Shown here: one piece after another, positions 7,932-15,846 of the stretch | Position numbering within the stretch: position 1 is the stretch's first letter | Layout of the letters: the number at the start of each line of letters is the position of its first letter | From: Bradyrhizobium canariense | Lineage (GTDB): Bacteria > Pseudomonadota > Alphaproteobacteria > Rhizobiales > Xanthobacteraceae | Direction of reading: 5' to 3' | Assembly (NCBI RefSeq): GCF_018130465.1 | Contig: NZ_JAFCKJ010000009.1 | Coordinates: forward strand, 243,427 to 307,426 | DNA length: 64,000 nt | The notes under the pieces: generated by a model | Told to the model about the DNA's origin: nothing | Seen by the model: only the letters and a program-made list of their open reading frames with translations | The model's database searches: none | Translations under genes and position numbers: made by a program

Positions 7932-9287
7932 ATGAAAAACGACGAAATCCTGAGCCAAATCACCGAGTTCTGCCGCAAGGCGGACATGGCGGAATCGACG
8001 TTTGGCCGACGCGCGGTGAACGATGGGAAGCTCGTGCACCGCCTGCGCGAGGGCAAGCGCATCACCATCGACACGCTGGACCGGATCCAGGCCTACATGG
8101 CCGCATCGATGGCCGGCGGCGTGCCGCCACCGCGGGGACTTCAGGTGCCCCCGGAAAAGCGCGATCCGCGCGGCAATTTCCGCTTTTTCGAGAACCGCCA
8201 GAAATACCTGCTGTTCGTCCACACTTGCAGCGAGAAGCGGGTGGTCGCCGAGCGCGTGGCGCTGGAGCTTGCCAGCATCCATCCCCGGCCCCCGGCGTTG
8301 CGCGTGTTCGACGCCGGCGTTGGCGACGGCACGGTGCTGGCGCGCGTGCTGCGCTCGATGCATCAGCGCTTCCCGCACATGCCGTTCTATGTCGCCGGCA
8401 AGGAACTCAGTCTCGAGGACCTCCGCCTGACGCTGGAGAAGGTGCCGGATCGCATTTTCGAGCATCCGGCCTCGGTGTTCGTCTTTACCAACATGTTCTA
8501 CTCGGAGGCGCCCTGGCTCACACCGGCATCGCCCGCGGCGGCCGCCGCGACCGTTTGGCATGAGGTTCCCCTGCGGGGGGCTTCCTCGGGCGAGTTCGAG
8601 ACGCAGATCGCGGAGTTGAAGCCGTTTTTGGAGCAGAACTGGCGCGCGGCGGTCAGCCCGCGCACGGGCATGCCGCTGTATGAGCGGCCTGTCGTGCTGG
8701 TGCTCTACCGCGAAGATCAGCGGTTTCTGCTCGATTCGACCATTCCACGGCCGGGCCAGACCGAGGCCAATTTCGACCTCGTTATTGCATCCCAGCCATA
8801 CCGCGCGCTGTCGTCGGTCAATTTTCGGGCAAAACGGATCATTGCGCCCCTGGCGCGGGCCTTGCGGGCAGGCGGCCGCCTGATCGGAATTCACTCCCAC
8901 GGCCAGGATCCGGGCATGGAAATGATCCAGGCGATCTGGCCTGGAGAAAATCCTTTCTCAGTGAGCCGTCATGAGCTATTGCGCGCAGTGAAGTACGAGC
9001 TGGGCTCGGTGGGCCGCGACTTAAATTTTAATGCTTATGCGGATAACCGCTCGATCTTCAGGTATGATATGGAAGCTCTGCCCAACGAGGTGACAGGCAC
9101 TATCGGAACCTCGACGGCCTTTGCAGCGTGGAATGCGGCGGTGTACGTCGCTCAGATCGAGGATGACCGGTTGACAGAAATGGCTCAAAGCGGCCGCACT
9201 CTTGATGCCGCCAGGGACGTGTTGCGCAAGTACAACGGGCTCTGGTTCTACGACGAATCCTACGTGATCTCGCGCCGGCGAGATTGA
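7932..9287 (+). CDS. SAM-dependent methyltransferase-like protein with N-terminal HTH-like segment
   Basis: 451 residues. Residues about 15-55 (ESTFGRRAVNDGKLVHRLREGKR...) resemble the short helix-turn-helix/DNA-binding-like segments of phage-type regulators. A linker follows, then a Rossmann-like domain beginning VFDAGVGDGTVLARVLR near residue 125, compatible with SAM-binding motif I (GxGxG). Later segments FDLVIASQPYRAL and LARALRAGGRLIGIHSHG look like motifs IV and post-IV. I cannot name the substrate. It lies 62 bp upstream of metK on the same strand, so a link to SAM supply, either as a SAM-using enzyme or a SAM-sensing regulator, is plausible but unproven. No strong ribosome-binding site precedes the ATG. 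Confidence 0.7.
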   Translation: MKNDEILSQITEFCRKADMAESTFGRRAVNDGKLVHRLREGKRITIDTLDRIQAYMAASMAGGVPPPRGLQVPPEKRDPRGNFRFFENRQKYLLFVHTCSEKRVVAERVALELASIHPRPPALRVFDAGVGDGTVLARVLRSMHQRFPHMPFYVAGKELSLEDLRLTLEKVPDRIFEHPASVFVFTNMFYSEAPWLTPASPAAAAATVWHEVPLRGASSGEFETQIAELKPFLEQNWRAAVSPRTGMPLYERPVVLVLYREDQRFLLDSTIPRPGQTEANFDLVIASQPYRALSSVNFRAKRIIAPLARALRAGGRLIGIHSHGQDPGMEMIQAIWPGENPFSVSRHELLRAVKYELGSVGRDLNFNAYADNRSIFRYDMEALPNEVTGTIGTSTAFAAWNAAVYVAQIEDDRLTEMAQSGRTLDAARDVLRKYNGLWFYDESYVISRRRD

Positions 9288-9316
9288 CATAATTCACGGG
9301 TAAACATCGCAAACGA

Positions 9317-9343
9317 CCGCCGGCTAGTGGCGGAACTAAGGGG
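9317..9343 (+). promoter_or_regulatory. Possible pseudoknot over the metK ribosome-binding site
   Basis: Hairpin CCGCC (9317-9321) / GGCGG (9329-9333) with loop GGCTAGT. The last four loop bases TAGT can pair with ACTA at 9335-9338, giving an H-type pseudoknot ending in the Shine-Dalgarno AAGGGG (9338-9343), six bases before the metK ATG. Short pseudoknots occluding the SD are how SAM-responsive leaders often work. The sequence does not match the SAM-II or SAM/SAH consensus I remember, and a 4-bp second stem can arise by chance. Confidence 0.3.
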
Positions 9344-9349
9344 TTACTG

Positions 9350-10546
9350 ATGCGCGCGTCCTATCTCTTCACCAGTGAGTCCGTGTCCGAAGGCCATCCG
9401 GACAAGGTCTGCGACCGGATCTCCGATGAGATCGTCGATCTGTTCTACCGCGAAGGGCCGAAAGCCGGCATCGATCCCTGGCAAATTCGCGCCGCCTGCG
9501 AAACGCTGGCGACCACAAACAAGGTCGTGATCGCCGGCGAGACCCGCGGTCCCGCATCCGTCACCAACGAGCAGATCGAAGGTGTCGTGCGCGCCGCGAT
9601 CAAGGACATCGGCTACGAGCAGGACGGCTTCCACTGGCAGAAGGCCGACATCGAGATCCTGCTGCATCCGCAGTCCGCCGACATCGCGCAGGGCGTCGAT
9701 GCGCTGCAGCCGGGCGAAGTCAAGGAAGAGGGCGCGGGCGACCAGGGCATCATGTTCGGCTACGCCACCAACGAGACGCCCGATCTGATGCCGGCGCCGA
9801 TCTTCTACGCCCACAAGATCCTCCGCCTGATCTCCGAAGCCCGTCACTCCGGCAAGGAGAAGGTGCTCGGTCCGGACTCCAAGAGCCAGGTCACCGTGCA
9901 GTACGAGAACGGCAAGCCCGTCGCCGTGCGCGAGATCGTGGTGTCGCACCAGCATCTGGTCGAGGACATCTCCTCCAAGCAGATCCGCGACATCGTCGAA
10001 CCCTATGTGCGCGAGGCGCTGCCGAAGGACTGGATCACGCCGAAGACGATCTGGCACATCAACCCGACCGGCAAGTTCTACATCGGCGGTCCTGATGGCG
10101 ACGCCGGCCTAACCGGACGCAAGATCATCGTCGACACCTATGGTGGCGCGGCCCCGCACGGCGGCGGCGCGTTCTCCGGCAAGGATCCGACCAAGGTCGA
10201 CCGCTCGGCGGCCTATGCGGCGCGCTACGTCGCCAAGAACATCGTCGCGGCCGGTCTCGCCGACCGCTGCACGCTGCAGCTCGCCTACGCCATCGGCGTG
10301 GCGCGCCCGCTGTCGATCTACATCGACACCCACGGCACCGGCAAGGTGTCGGAAGACCAGCTCGAGAAGGCCGCCGCACAGGCGATGGATCTGACGCCGC
10401 GCGGCATCCGCAGCCATCTCGATCTCAACCGCCCGATCTACGCGCGCACCTCGGCCTACGGCCATTTCGGCCGCACGCCGGACAACGAGGGTGGCTTCTC
10501 CTGGGAGAAGACCGATCTCGTCGAACCGCTCAAGCGCGCGCTCTAG
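9350..10546 (+). CDS. metK: S-adenosylmethionine synthetase (methionine adenosyltransferase)
   Basis: Makes S-adenosylmethionine from methionine and ATP in the cytoplasm; 398 residues, normal MetK length. Near the N-terminus is [22 protein letters not shown] (ATP and Mg-binding His and Asp). The signature hexapeptide-type segment [12 protein letters not shown] is near residue 125, and the phosphate-binding loop [19 protein letters not shown] near residue 270. AAGGGG lies six bases before the ATG at 9350. ahcY follows after a palindromic repeat, so the two make and recycle the methyl-donor cycle together. Confidence 0.98.
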   Translation: MRASYLFTSESVSEGHPDKVCDRISDEIVDLFYREGPKAGIDPWQIRAACETLATTNKVVIAGETRGPASVTNEQIEGVVRAAIKDIGYEQDGFHWQKADIEILLHPQSADIAQGVDALQPGEVKEEGAGDQGIMFGYATNETPDLMPAPIFYAHKILRLISEARHSGKEKVLGPDSKSQVTVQYENGKPVAVREIVVSHQHLVEDISSKQIRDIVEPYVREALPKDWITPKTIWHINPTGKFYIGGPDGDAGLTGRKIIVDTYGGAAPHGGGAFSGKDPTKVDRSAAYAARYVAKNIVAAGLADRCTLQLAYAIGVARPLSIYIDTHGTGKVSEDQLEKAAAQAMDLTPRGIRSHLDLNRPIYARTSAYGHFGRTPDNEGGFSWEKTDLVEPLKRAL

Positions 10547-10558
10547 TTTCCGTGCGAC

Positions 10559-10649
10559 ACTCCGGGGCGCTCGCGTGAGCGAGCGAACCCGGGATCTAAG
10601 TCATCACATCGATATTCCGGGTACGGCTCTTCGGGGCGTCCCGGAATGA
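10559..10649. repeat. Dispersed palindromic repeat between metK and ahcY
   Basis: Nested inverted repeats: a tight hairpin GCTCGC-GTGA-GCGAGC (10569-10584), an inner pair around CCCGGGATC/GATATTCCGGG, and outer arms ACTCCGGGGCG/CGTCCCGGAATG. It resembles the genus-wide intergenic palindrome family rather than a gene-specific leader. It may act as a partial terminator after metK. I considered and rejected an S-adenosylhomocysteine riboswitch here. Confidence 0.65.
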
Positions 10650-10675
10650 CCAATTCAACAACAGGACGCCCCGCA

Positions 10676-12097
10676 ATGAACGCGAAGCCCGGCTTCACAG
10701 ATTACATCGTCAAGGACATGTCGCTCGCCGATTTCGGCCGCAAGGAGCTCTCGCTCGCCGAGACCGAGATGCCCGGCCTGATGGCCACGCGCGAAGAGTA
10801 TGGCCCGAAGCAGCCGCTCAAAGGCGCGCGCATCGCCGGCTCCCTGCACATGACGATCCAGACCGGCGTGCTGATCGAGACGCTGGCAGCGCTCGGCGCC
10901 GACATCCGCTGGGTCTCCTGCAACATCTATTCGACGCAGGACCATGCCGCGGCTGCGATCGCAGCCGCCGGCATTCCGGTGTTCGCCGTCAAGGGTGAGA
11001 GCCTTACCGAATACTGGGACTACACCGCCAAGCTGTTCGACTGGCACGGCGGCGGTCACCCGAACATGATCCTCGATGACGGCGGCGACGCCACCATGTA
11101 CGTCCATCTCGGTCTGCGCGCCGAGAACGGCGACACCAAGTTCCTGGACAAGCCGGCTTCGGAAGAAGAGGAAGTCTTCTTCGCGCTTCTCAAGAAGCAG
11201 CTCAAGGAGAAGCCGAAGGGCTACTTCGCCGAGATCGCCAAGAGCATCAAGGGCGTTTCCGAAGAGACCACCACCGGCGTGCATCGTCTCTATGACATGC
11301 AGAAGGCCGGCACGCTGCTGTGGCCGGCCATCAACGTCAACGACAGCGTCACCAAGTCGAAGTTCGACAACCTCTATGGCTGCCGTGAATCGCTGGTCGA
11401 CGGCATCCGCCGCGGCACCGACGTGATGATGTCGGGCAAGGTCGCGATGGTCGCGGGCTTTGGCGACGTCGGCAAGGGGTCGGCCGCCTCGCTGCGCCAG
11501 GCCGGCTGCCGCGTCTTGGTCTCCGAAGTCGATCCGATCTGCGCGCTGCAGGCGGCGATGGAAGGCTATGAAGTCGTGACCATGGAAGACGCCGCGCCCC
11601 GCGCCGACATCTTCGTCACCGCGACCGGCAACAAGGACATCATCACGATCGAGCACATGCGCGCGATGAAGGACCGCGCCATCGTCTGCAACATCGGTCA
11701 CTTCGACAACGAGATCCAGATCGCGGGTCTGCGTAACCTGAAGTGGACCAACGTCAAGCCGCAGGTCGACGAGATCGAATTCCCCGACAAGCACCGCATC
11801 ATTATGCTGTCGGAAGGCCGCCTCGTGAACCTCGGCAATGCGATGGGCCATCCGTCCTTCGTGATGTCGGCCTCCTTCACCAACCAGACGCTGGCGCAGA
11901 TCGAGCTTTTCGCCAACAACAAGGACGGCAAGTACAAGAAGGAAGTGTACGTGCTGCCGAAGTCCCTCGACGAAAAGGTCGCGCGCCTGCACCTCGCCAA
12001 GATCGGCGTCAAGCTCACCGAGCTGCGCAAGGACCAGGCCGACTACATCGGCGTCAAGCAGGAAGGTCCGTACAAGTCGGACCACTACCGGTACTGA
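10676..12097 (+). CDS. ahcY: Adenosylhomocysteinase (S-adenosyl-L-homocysteine hydrolase)
   Basis: Splits S-adenosylhomocysteine to homocysteine and adenosine, removing the product inhibitor of methyltransferases; NAD-dependent. 473 residues from ATG 10676 ([21 protein letters not shown]), preferred over an upstream in-frame ATG at 10646 that lies in the palindromic repeat. AGGA about 10 bases upstream serves as SD. Visible motifs are [16 protein letters not shown], the NAD-binding loop [17 protein letters not shown], and the C-terminal KSDHYRY typical of the family. A strong terminator follows. Confidence 0.98.
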   Translation: MNAKPGFTDYIVKDMSLADFGRKELSLAETEMPGLMATREEYGPKQPLKGARIAGSLHMTIQTGVLIETLAALGADIRWVSCNIYSTQDHAAAAIAAAGIPVFAVKGESLTEYWDYTAKLFDWHGGGHPNMILDDGGDATMYVHLGLRAENGDTKFLDKPASEEEEVFFALLKKQLKEKPKGYFAEIAKSIKGVSEETTTGVHRLYDMQKAGTLLWPAINVNDSVTKSKFDNLYGCRESLVDGIRRGTDVMMSGKVAMVAGFGDVGKGSAASLRQAGCRVLVSEVDPICALQAAMEGYEVVTMEDAAPRADIFVTATGNKDIITIEHMRAMKDRAIVCNIGHFDNEIQIAGLRNLKWTNVKPQVDEIEFPDKHRIIMLSEGRLVNLGNAMGHPSFVMSASFTNQTLAQIELFANNKDGKYKKEVYVLPKSLDEKVARLHLAKIGVKLTELRKDQADYIGVKQEGPYKSDHYRY

Positions 12098-12124
12098 TCC
12101 GCTGATCGCATCTATTATCGACGC

Positions 12125-12158
12125 AAAGCCCCGGAGCGATCCGGGGCTTTGTTGTTTT
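12125..12158 (+). terminator. Rho-independent terminator of ahcY
   Basis: Perfect 10-bp stem AAAGCCCCGG (12125-12134) / CCGGGGCTTT (12141-12150), 6-base loop AGCGAT, then GTTGTTTT. It lies 28 bp after the ahcY stop. Confidence 0.9.
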
Positions 12159-12167
12159 GAGCGGGAC

Positions 12168-12251
12168 GCAGCGCGCTTCCGTGGTCACCAAAGAGATCGA
12201 CACGTTCACGCACGACGGCATTCGCGTGAAGGACGGCAGCGTGCTTGCGGC
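12168..12251 (+). pseudogene. 84-bp remnant homologous to the flavin monooxygenase gene at 17207-18673
   Basis: Aligns without gaps to 18148-18231, inside the downstream monooxygenase gene: 77 of 84 positions are identical by my count, same strand, offset 5980. Read in the same frame it gives VVTKEIDTFTHDG and LKDGS-like VKDGSVLAA, against VVTKEIDTFTRDG and LKDGSELAA in the intact gene. Three of the seven differences are silent, as expected for a homologous gene copy that later decayed. Similarity stops abruptly on both sides. No start or frame continues, so this is a non-functional scar. It marks the left edge of the lower-GC cassette and suggests recombination between monooxygenase copies or replacement of one copy. 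Confidence 0.85.
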
Positions 12252-12319
12252 CCCGTGGTACCCTCCGAAGGGCGGTTCCACCCGATAAAGCGCTGCTGAA
12301 GTTTGGTCTTTAGCTGTGC

Positions 12320-12348
12320 TTGACAAACCTTCTCCCCGACTATTCAAC
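12320..12348 (+). promoter_or_regulatory. Candidate sigma-70-type promoter for the carbamoyltransferase cassette
   Basis: TTGACA at 12320-12325, a perfect -35 hexamer, followed at a 17-bp spacing by TTCAAC (or TATTCA at 15 bp), a poor -10. It sits in a locally AT-richer stretch directly before the first cassette gene and after the ahcY terminator. Offered as a weak candidate only. Confidence 0.35.
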
Positions 12349-12383
12349 TCTGGGTCGATATGACAAGTCGTGAGGGGTGGGGC

Positions 12384-12788
12384 ATGACGGAACACGCAGG
12401 GCAGCGGCTTCCCTCAGAGCGCTCGTTTGGATTGGTATTCACGGGCGTTTTCGCCTTGTTCGGGCTCTGGCCTGCAGTCGTTCACAGCGCGTCGCCGCGA
12501 TGGTGGGCGCTCATTATCGCTCTCGGCTTCGTCGTGTGCACGGCGTTTTGGCCGCATGGCCTGAGACCGCTGAATTTCGTTTGGTACAAGATCGGCGTGG
12601 CGCTTCACCACGTCGTCAACCCACTTCTCATGGGGTTGATCTATTTCGGAGCCGTTGTGCCGATGGGCTTGATCATGCAATTCAGGGGGCGCGATCCGCT
12701 GCGAATGAAACGAGATTCCAAGATTGATAGCTATTGGATCCGACGTCTTCCGCCGCTCCCGGCGGCGACGCTAGGCAAGCAATTCTAA
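12384..12788 (+). CDS. SxtJ-like membrane protein
   Basis: About 134 residues. ATG 12384 is chosen over in-frame ATG 12360 because GAGGGGTGGGG lies just upstream. It has three or so hydrophobic segments: FGLVFTGVFALFGLWPAVV, WALIIALGFVVCTAFWP, and HHVVNPLLMGLIYFGAVVPMGLIM. A basic tail (RGRDPLRMKRDSK) resembles the SxtJ family, small membrane proteins first named in the saxitoxin cluster and usually next to a carbamoyltransferase. That neighbour is present here. Function is unknown; membrane anchoring or delivery of a carbamoylated lipid-linked product is an inference. Codon use is less GC-biased than in the flanking core genes. Confidence 0.75.
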   Translation: MTEHAGQRLPSERSFGLVFTGVFALFGLWPAVVHSASPRWWALIIALGFVVCTAFWPHGLRPLNFVWYKIGVALHHVVNPLLMGLIYFGAVVPMGLIMQFRGRDPLRMKRDSKIDSYWIRRLPPLPAATLGKQF

Positions 12789-12831
12789 GCGCGGTCGCTT
12801 TCCAGGCTTTACATTTCGAGAGAGCCACACG

Positions 12832-12981
12832 ATGTCATTCTTGCTGGAATTTTGGGATTTTATGCGGGTGCGCAAGAAGTTTTGGCTTCTGCCGCTGCTG
12901 GCGCTGATGATGTTGTTCAGCGGACTCATCGTCCTCACAAAGGGGTCGGCGATAGCACCATTCATCTACGCGATCTTTTAG
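12832..12981 (+). CDS. Small single-pass membrane protein, DUF5989/SxtK-like, 49 residues
   Basis: A 49-residue frame starting MSFLLEFWDFMRVRKKFWLLP, with a short amphipathic N-terminus, a basic RVRKK, and one transmembrane helix (LLALMMLFSGLIVL) ending near IYAIF. This layout (SFLxEFWxFMRxRKKxWLLP) is what I recall for DUF5989 proteins, which sit between SxtJ-like and carbamoyltransferase genes. AGAG precedes the ATG. It ends 8 bp before the carbamoyltransferase start, so coupling is likely. It is short enough to be missed by automatic calling, and an upstream in-frame extension of the next gene would wrongly run over it in another frame. Confidence 0.75.
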   Translation: MSFLLEFWDFMRVRKKFWLLPLLALMMLFSGLIVLTKGSAIAPFIYAIF

Positions 12982-12989
12982 TCCCTGAC

Positions 12990-15806
12990 ATGAACATCCT
13001 AGGTATATCGGCGTTCTATCATGATAGCGCGGCGGCGTTGGTTCGCGACGGCGAAATCGTCGCCGCGGCGCAAGAGGAACGGTTTACCCGTTCAAAAAAC
13101 GCGAGCGAATTTCCCGAGAAGGCGATCCGGTGGTGTCTCGCGAATTCCGGCCTTGCTGGCGATCAAATCGACTTCGTCGCCTTTTATGACAAGCCGTTCT
13201 TGAAATTCGAGCGCCTTATCGAGACATATTTTGCATTCGCTCCAAGAGGATTCACCTCCTTCAGCAAGGCGATGCCACTCTGGATCAGCGAAAAATTGTT
13301 CCAGAAGGATTTGCTGCTGCGCGAACTGCGTGCCATCGACCCGGCACTTGGCGTTGCCAGTAAGCTGATGTTCAGCGAGCATCATCTAAGTCATGCGGCA
13401 TCGGCATTCTATCCGTCGCCCTTTGAGAATGCGGCTATCCTGACACTCGACGGCGTCGGTGAGTGGAGCACGACAGCCGCCGGCACCGGCCGGGGCAACG
13501 AGATCAACATCGACAAGGAGATCCATTTTCCGCATTCCATAGGGCTTCTGTACGCGGCCTTTACTTACTACACGGGCTTCAAGGTCAACGCCGACGAATA
13601 CAAGGTCATGGGCCTTGCTCCTTATGGGGAGCCGAAATATGTCCAGACGATCCTCGACAATTTGATCGACCTGAAGGCGGACGGTAGCTTCAGCGTGGCG
13701 CAGGAGTATTTCGACTACTGCACCGGTCTGACGATGACCAATCCAAACTTCGACCGTCTTTTCGGCGGGCCGCCGCGTCGTCCCGACGAGCGGATCACGC
13801 AACGCGAGATGGATCTGGCGGCATCGATCCAGGTCGTGACCGAAGAGACGGTGCTCCGCCTGACGCGTTCGCTCGCCAGAGAGACCGGAATGCGCAATAT
13901 CTGCCTGGCTGGCGGTGTAGCTCTAAACTGCGTTGCGAACGGCAAAGTGCTTCGCGATAAAGCCTTCGACAACATCTGGGTGCAGCCCGCGGCTGGTGAT
14001 GCCGGCGGTTCGATCGGGGCGGCTCTCGTTGTGCATCACATGCATCTAAATAAGCCGAGAACTGTAAACCGCGCCGTCGACGGAATGAAGGGAGCCTATC
14101 TCGGCCCTCAGTTCAGCGATACGGAAACCCGCGGGATACTTGACAGGTTCGGGGCGCGTTACCGCGAACTTGACGAGAAGGCGCTATATGACGAAGTGAC
14201 GTCGGCACTCGTGGAGGAAAAGGTTGTCGGCTGGTTCCAAGGTCGTATGGAATTTGGGCCACGAGCCTTGGGGAACCGGTCTATTCTGGGCGACGCCCGT
14301 TCGCCGCGGTTGCAACGCGAACTCAACCTTCGGATAAAGTATCGCGAAAGTTTTCGGCCATTCGCTCCCGCCGTTCCGCGCGAGGATGTTGCGGACTATT
14401 TTGAGCTCGAAAGCGATAGCCCCTACATGCTCCAAGTCGCGCAGGTCCGAAAAGACCGAACGATTGCGATGAGCGACGAGCAAATTGCCTTGCAGGGGAT
14501 CGACAAGCTGAATGTGCCGCGAAGCGATATTCCGGCGGTCACGCATATCGACTATTCGGCTCGCGTGCAGACGGTGCATGCCGAAACCAATCCGCGCTTC
14601 CACCGGCTATTGCGCGAATTTCAGGCTCGAACCGGTAGCAGCGTTCTTGTCAACACCAGCTTCAACGTCCGTGACGAGCCCATCGTGTGCAATCCGGAAG
14701 ACGCGTACCGCTGCTTCATGAATTGCGAGATGGACGTTCTCGTGATCGGTAACATCGTCCTGCGCAAGGAAGATCAACTGTCGCCGTTGCCGTCCACGGC
14801 TTCGAGCGGAGATACGCTTATTCCCACCCGCCTGCTTGCCTGCCTGAAGCAGCCGGGAGCGCCGGACGAAAGTAGCTTGGAGAGGATCGCGGGCGGGTTC
14901 CGCTGTCCGTCTACCGGCGCAACCATGCTTGATGTCGACGGCATTCCGTCAATGCTCGAGAGCGTCCGCAAGGATGATGCCGCCGGCGTGACCGAGAAGA
15001 TCAAGGCATTCTACGAGGAAAATCCCTTTCCGAGCTACGAAGGGGTTCAGGACTTTGGCGAACTGGTCAACCGGGGCCAGAAGAACGGTTTTGCCCAAGG
15101 ATTGCTGGATGCCATCGGTCACAACAAGCTGATCCTCGAGTGCGGTTGCGGTACCGGCCAAATGTCGCAATTCCTGTCGCTGAACAATAATCACGTTCTG
15201 GGAATTGATCTGTCGATCTCGAGCCTCAAGCTGGCGGTCGAGCACAAGCTCCGCAATGGCCTGCAGAGATCGGCCTTTGCACGGATGAATATTTTCGACC
15301 TTGGCGTAAAGGATGACACTTTTGATGTCGTCCTGAGTTCCGGCGTGCTCCACCACACCAAGGACGCCCGCAGGGCGTTTGCGGCGATCGTCCGCAAAGC
15401 CAAGCCGGGCGGCATCGTTATTGTTGGCCTTTACAACGCGTTTGGACGCCTGCCGACGCTGATGCGATCAAAGCTCATTGGCGTATTCGGAGCGAATATC
15501 GATTCAGTTGTCCGCAACAAGATCCATGACAAGCGTAAGGCGGAGATTTGGATCAAGGATCAGTACTACAATCCTCATGAAACCTGGCATTCAATTGACG
15601 AGGTGATGCAGTGGTTTGCTGAGAACAATATCGAATACTTGAACTGTTATCCGTCCATCGTCGGCAGCGGAGGCGATGAAGTCGGATTGCTGGCGCCGTC
15701 AAGTTCCGGCTCCAAAGCGGCGCGGCTTCTTACTCAACTGTCGTGGCTTGTTACGACCTCGGAAGAGGGCGCGCTTTTCGTTGTGAGCGGCAGACGGAAA
15801 GGTTGA
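12990..15806 (+). CDS. Carbamoyltransferase (NodU/CmcH/TobZ family) fused to a C-terminal class I methyltransferase
   Basis: 938 residues from ATG 12990 (MNILGISAFYHDSAAALV, the classical family start); an upstream frame extension to 12852 is artefactual. Residues 1 to about 590 form the carbamoyltransferase: EERFTRSKN, SEHHLSHAASAFYPSPF (metal-binding His pair), LDGVGEW, KVMGLAPYGEP, LAGGVALNCVANGK, GRMEFGPRALGNRSIL, and NTSFNVRDEPIVC. It would transfer carbamoyl from carbamoyl phosphate via a carbamoyl-adenylate to a hydroxyl. Residues about 630-660 (FRCPSTGA...DGIPSML) look like a Trm112-type zinc ribbon with Cys residues lost. From about 710, LECGCGTGQMSQFL, FDVVLSSGVLHHT and KPGGIVIVGLYN make a SAM-binding methyltransferase. 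The acceptor is unknown; a sugar or polyol is likely from the neighbours. Sampled GC is near 50 percent. Confidence 0.88.
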   Translation: MNILGISAFYHDSAAALVRDGEIVAAAQEERFTRSKNASEFPEKAIRWCLANSGLAGDQIDFVAFYDKPFLKFERLIETYFAFAPRGFTSFSKAMPLWISEKLFQKDLLLRELRAIDPALGVASKLMFSEHHLSHAASAFYPSPFENAAILTLDGVGEWSTTAAGTGRGNEINIDKEIHFPHSIGLLYAAFTYYTGFKVNADEYKVMGLAPYGEPKYVQTILDNLIDLKADGSFSVAQEYFDYCTGLTMTNPNFDRLFGGPPRRPDERITQREMDLAASIQVVTEETVLRLTRSLARETGMRNICLAGGVALNCVANGKVLRDKAFDNIWVQPAAGDAGGSIGAALVVHHMHLNKPRTVNRAVDGMKGAYLGPQFSDTETRGILDRFGARYRELDEKALYDEVTSALVEEKVVGWFQGRMEFGPRALGNRSILGDARSPRLQRELNLRIKYRESFRPFAPAVPREDVADYFELESDSPYMLQVAQVRKDRTIAMSDEQIALQGIDKLNVPRSDIPAVTHIDYSARVQTVHAETNPRFHRLLREFQARTGSSVLVNTSFNVRDEPIVCNPEDAYRCFMNCEMDVLVIGNIVLRKEDQLSPLPSTASSGDTLIPTRLLACLKQPGAPDESSLERIAGGFRCPSTGATMLDVDGIPSMLESVRKDDAAGVTEKIKAFYEENPFPSYEGVQDFGELVNRGQKNGFAQGLLDAIGHNKLILECGCGTGQMSQFLSLNNNHVLGIDLSISSLKLAVEHKLRNGLQRSAFARMNIFDLGVKDDTFDVVLSSGVLHHTKDARRAFAAIVRKAKPGGIVIVGLYNAFGRLPTLMRSKLIGVFGANIDSVVRNKIHDKRKAEIWIKDQYYNPHETWHSIDEVMQWFAENNIEYLNCYPSIVGSGGDEVGLLAPSSSGSKAARLLTQLSWLVTTSEEGALFVVSGRRKG

Positions 15807-15846
15807 CCAGGTCGCGCTGCGGCAGACAAGCGGAGTTCTGATAGTT

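Noticed and set aside
10559-10675. S-adenosylhomocysteine riboswitch upstream of ahcY
   Set aside because: The hairpins match the genome-wide palindromic repeat type and not the SAH riboswitch consensus I know.
12054-12395. 113-codon minus-strand frame after ahcY
   Set aside because: It crosses the terminator, the monooxygenase scar and the promoter region; part of it is simply the complement of the scar.
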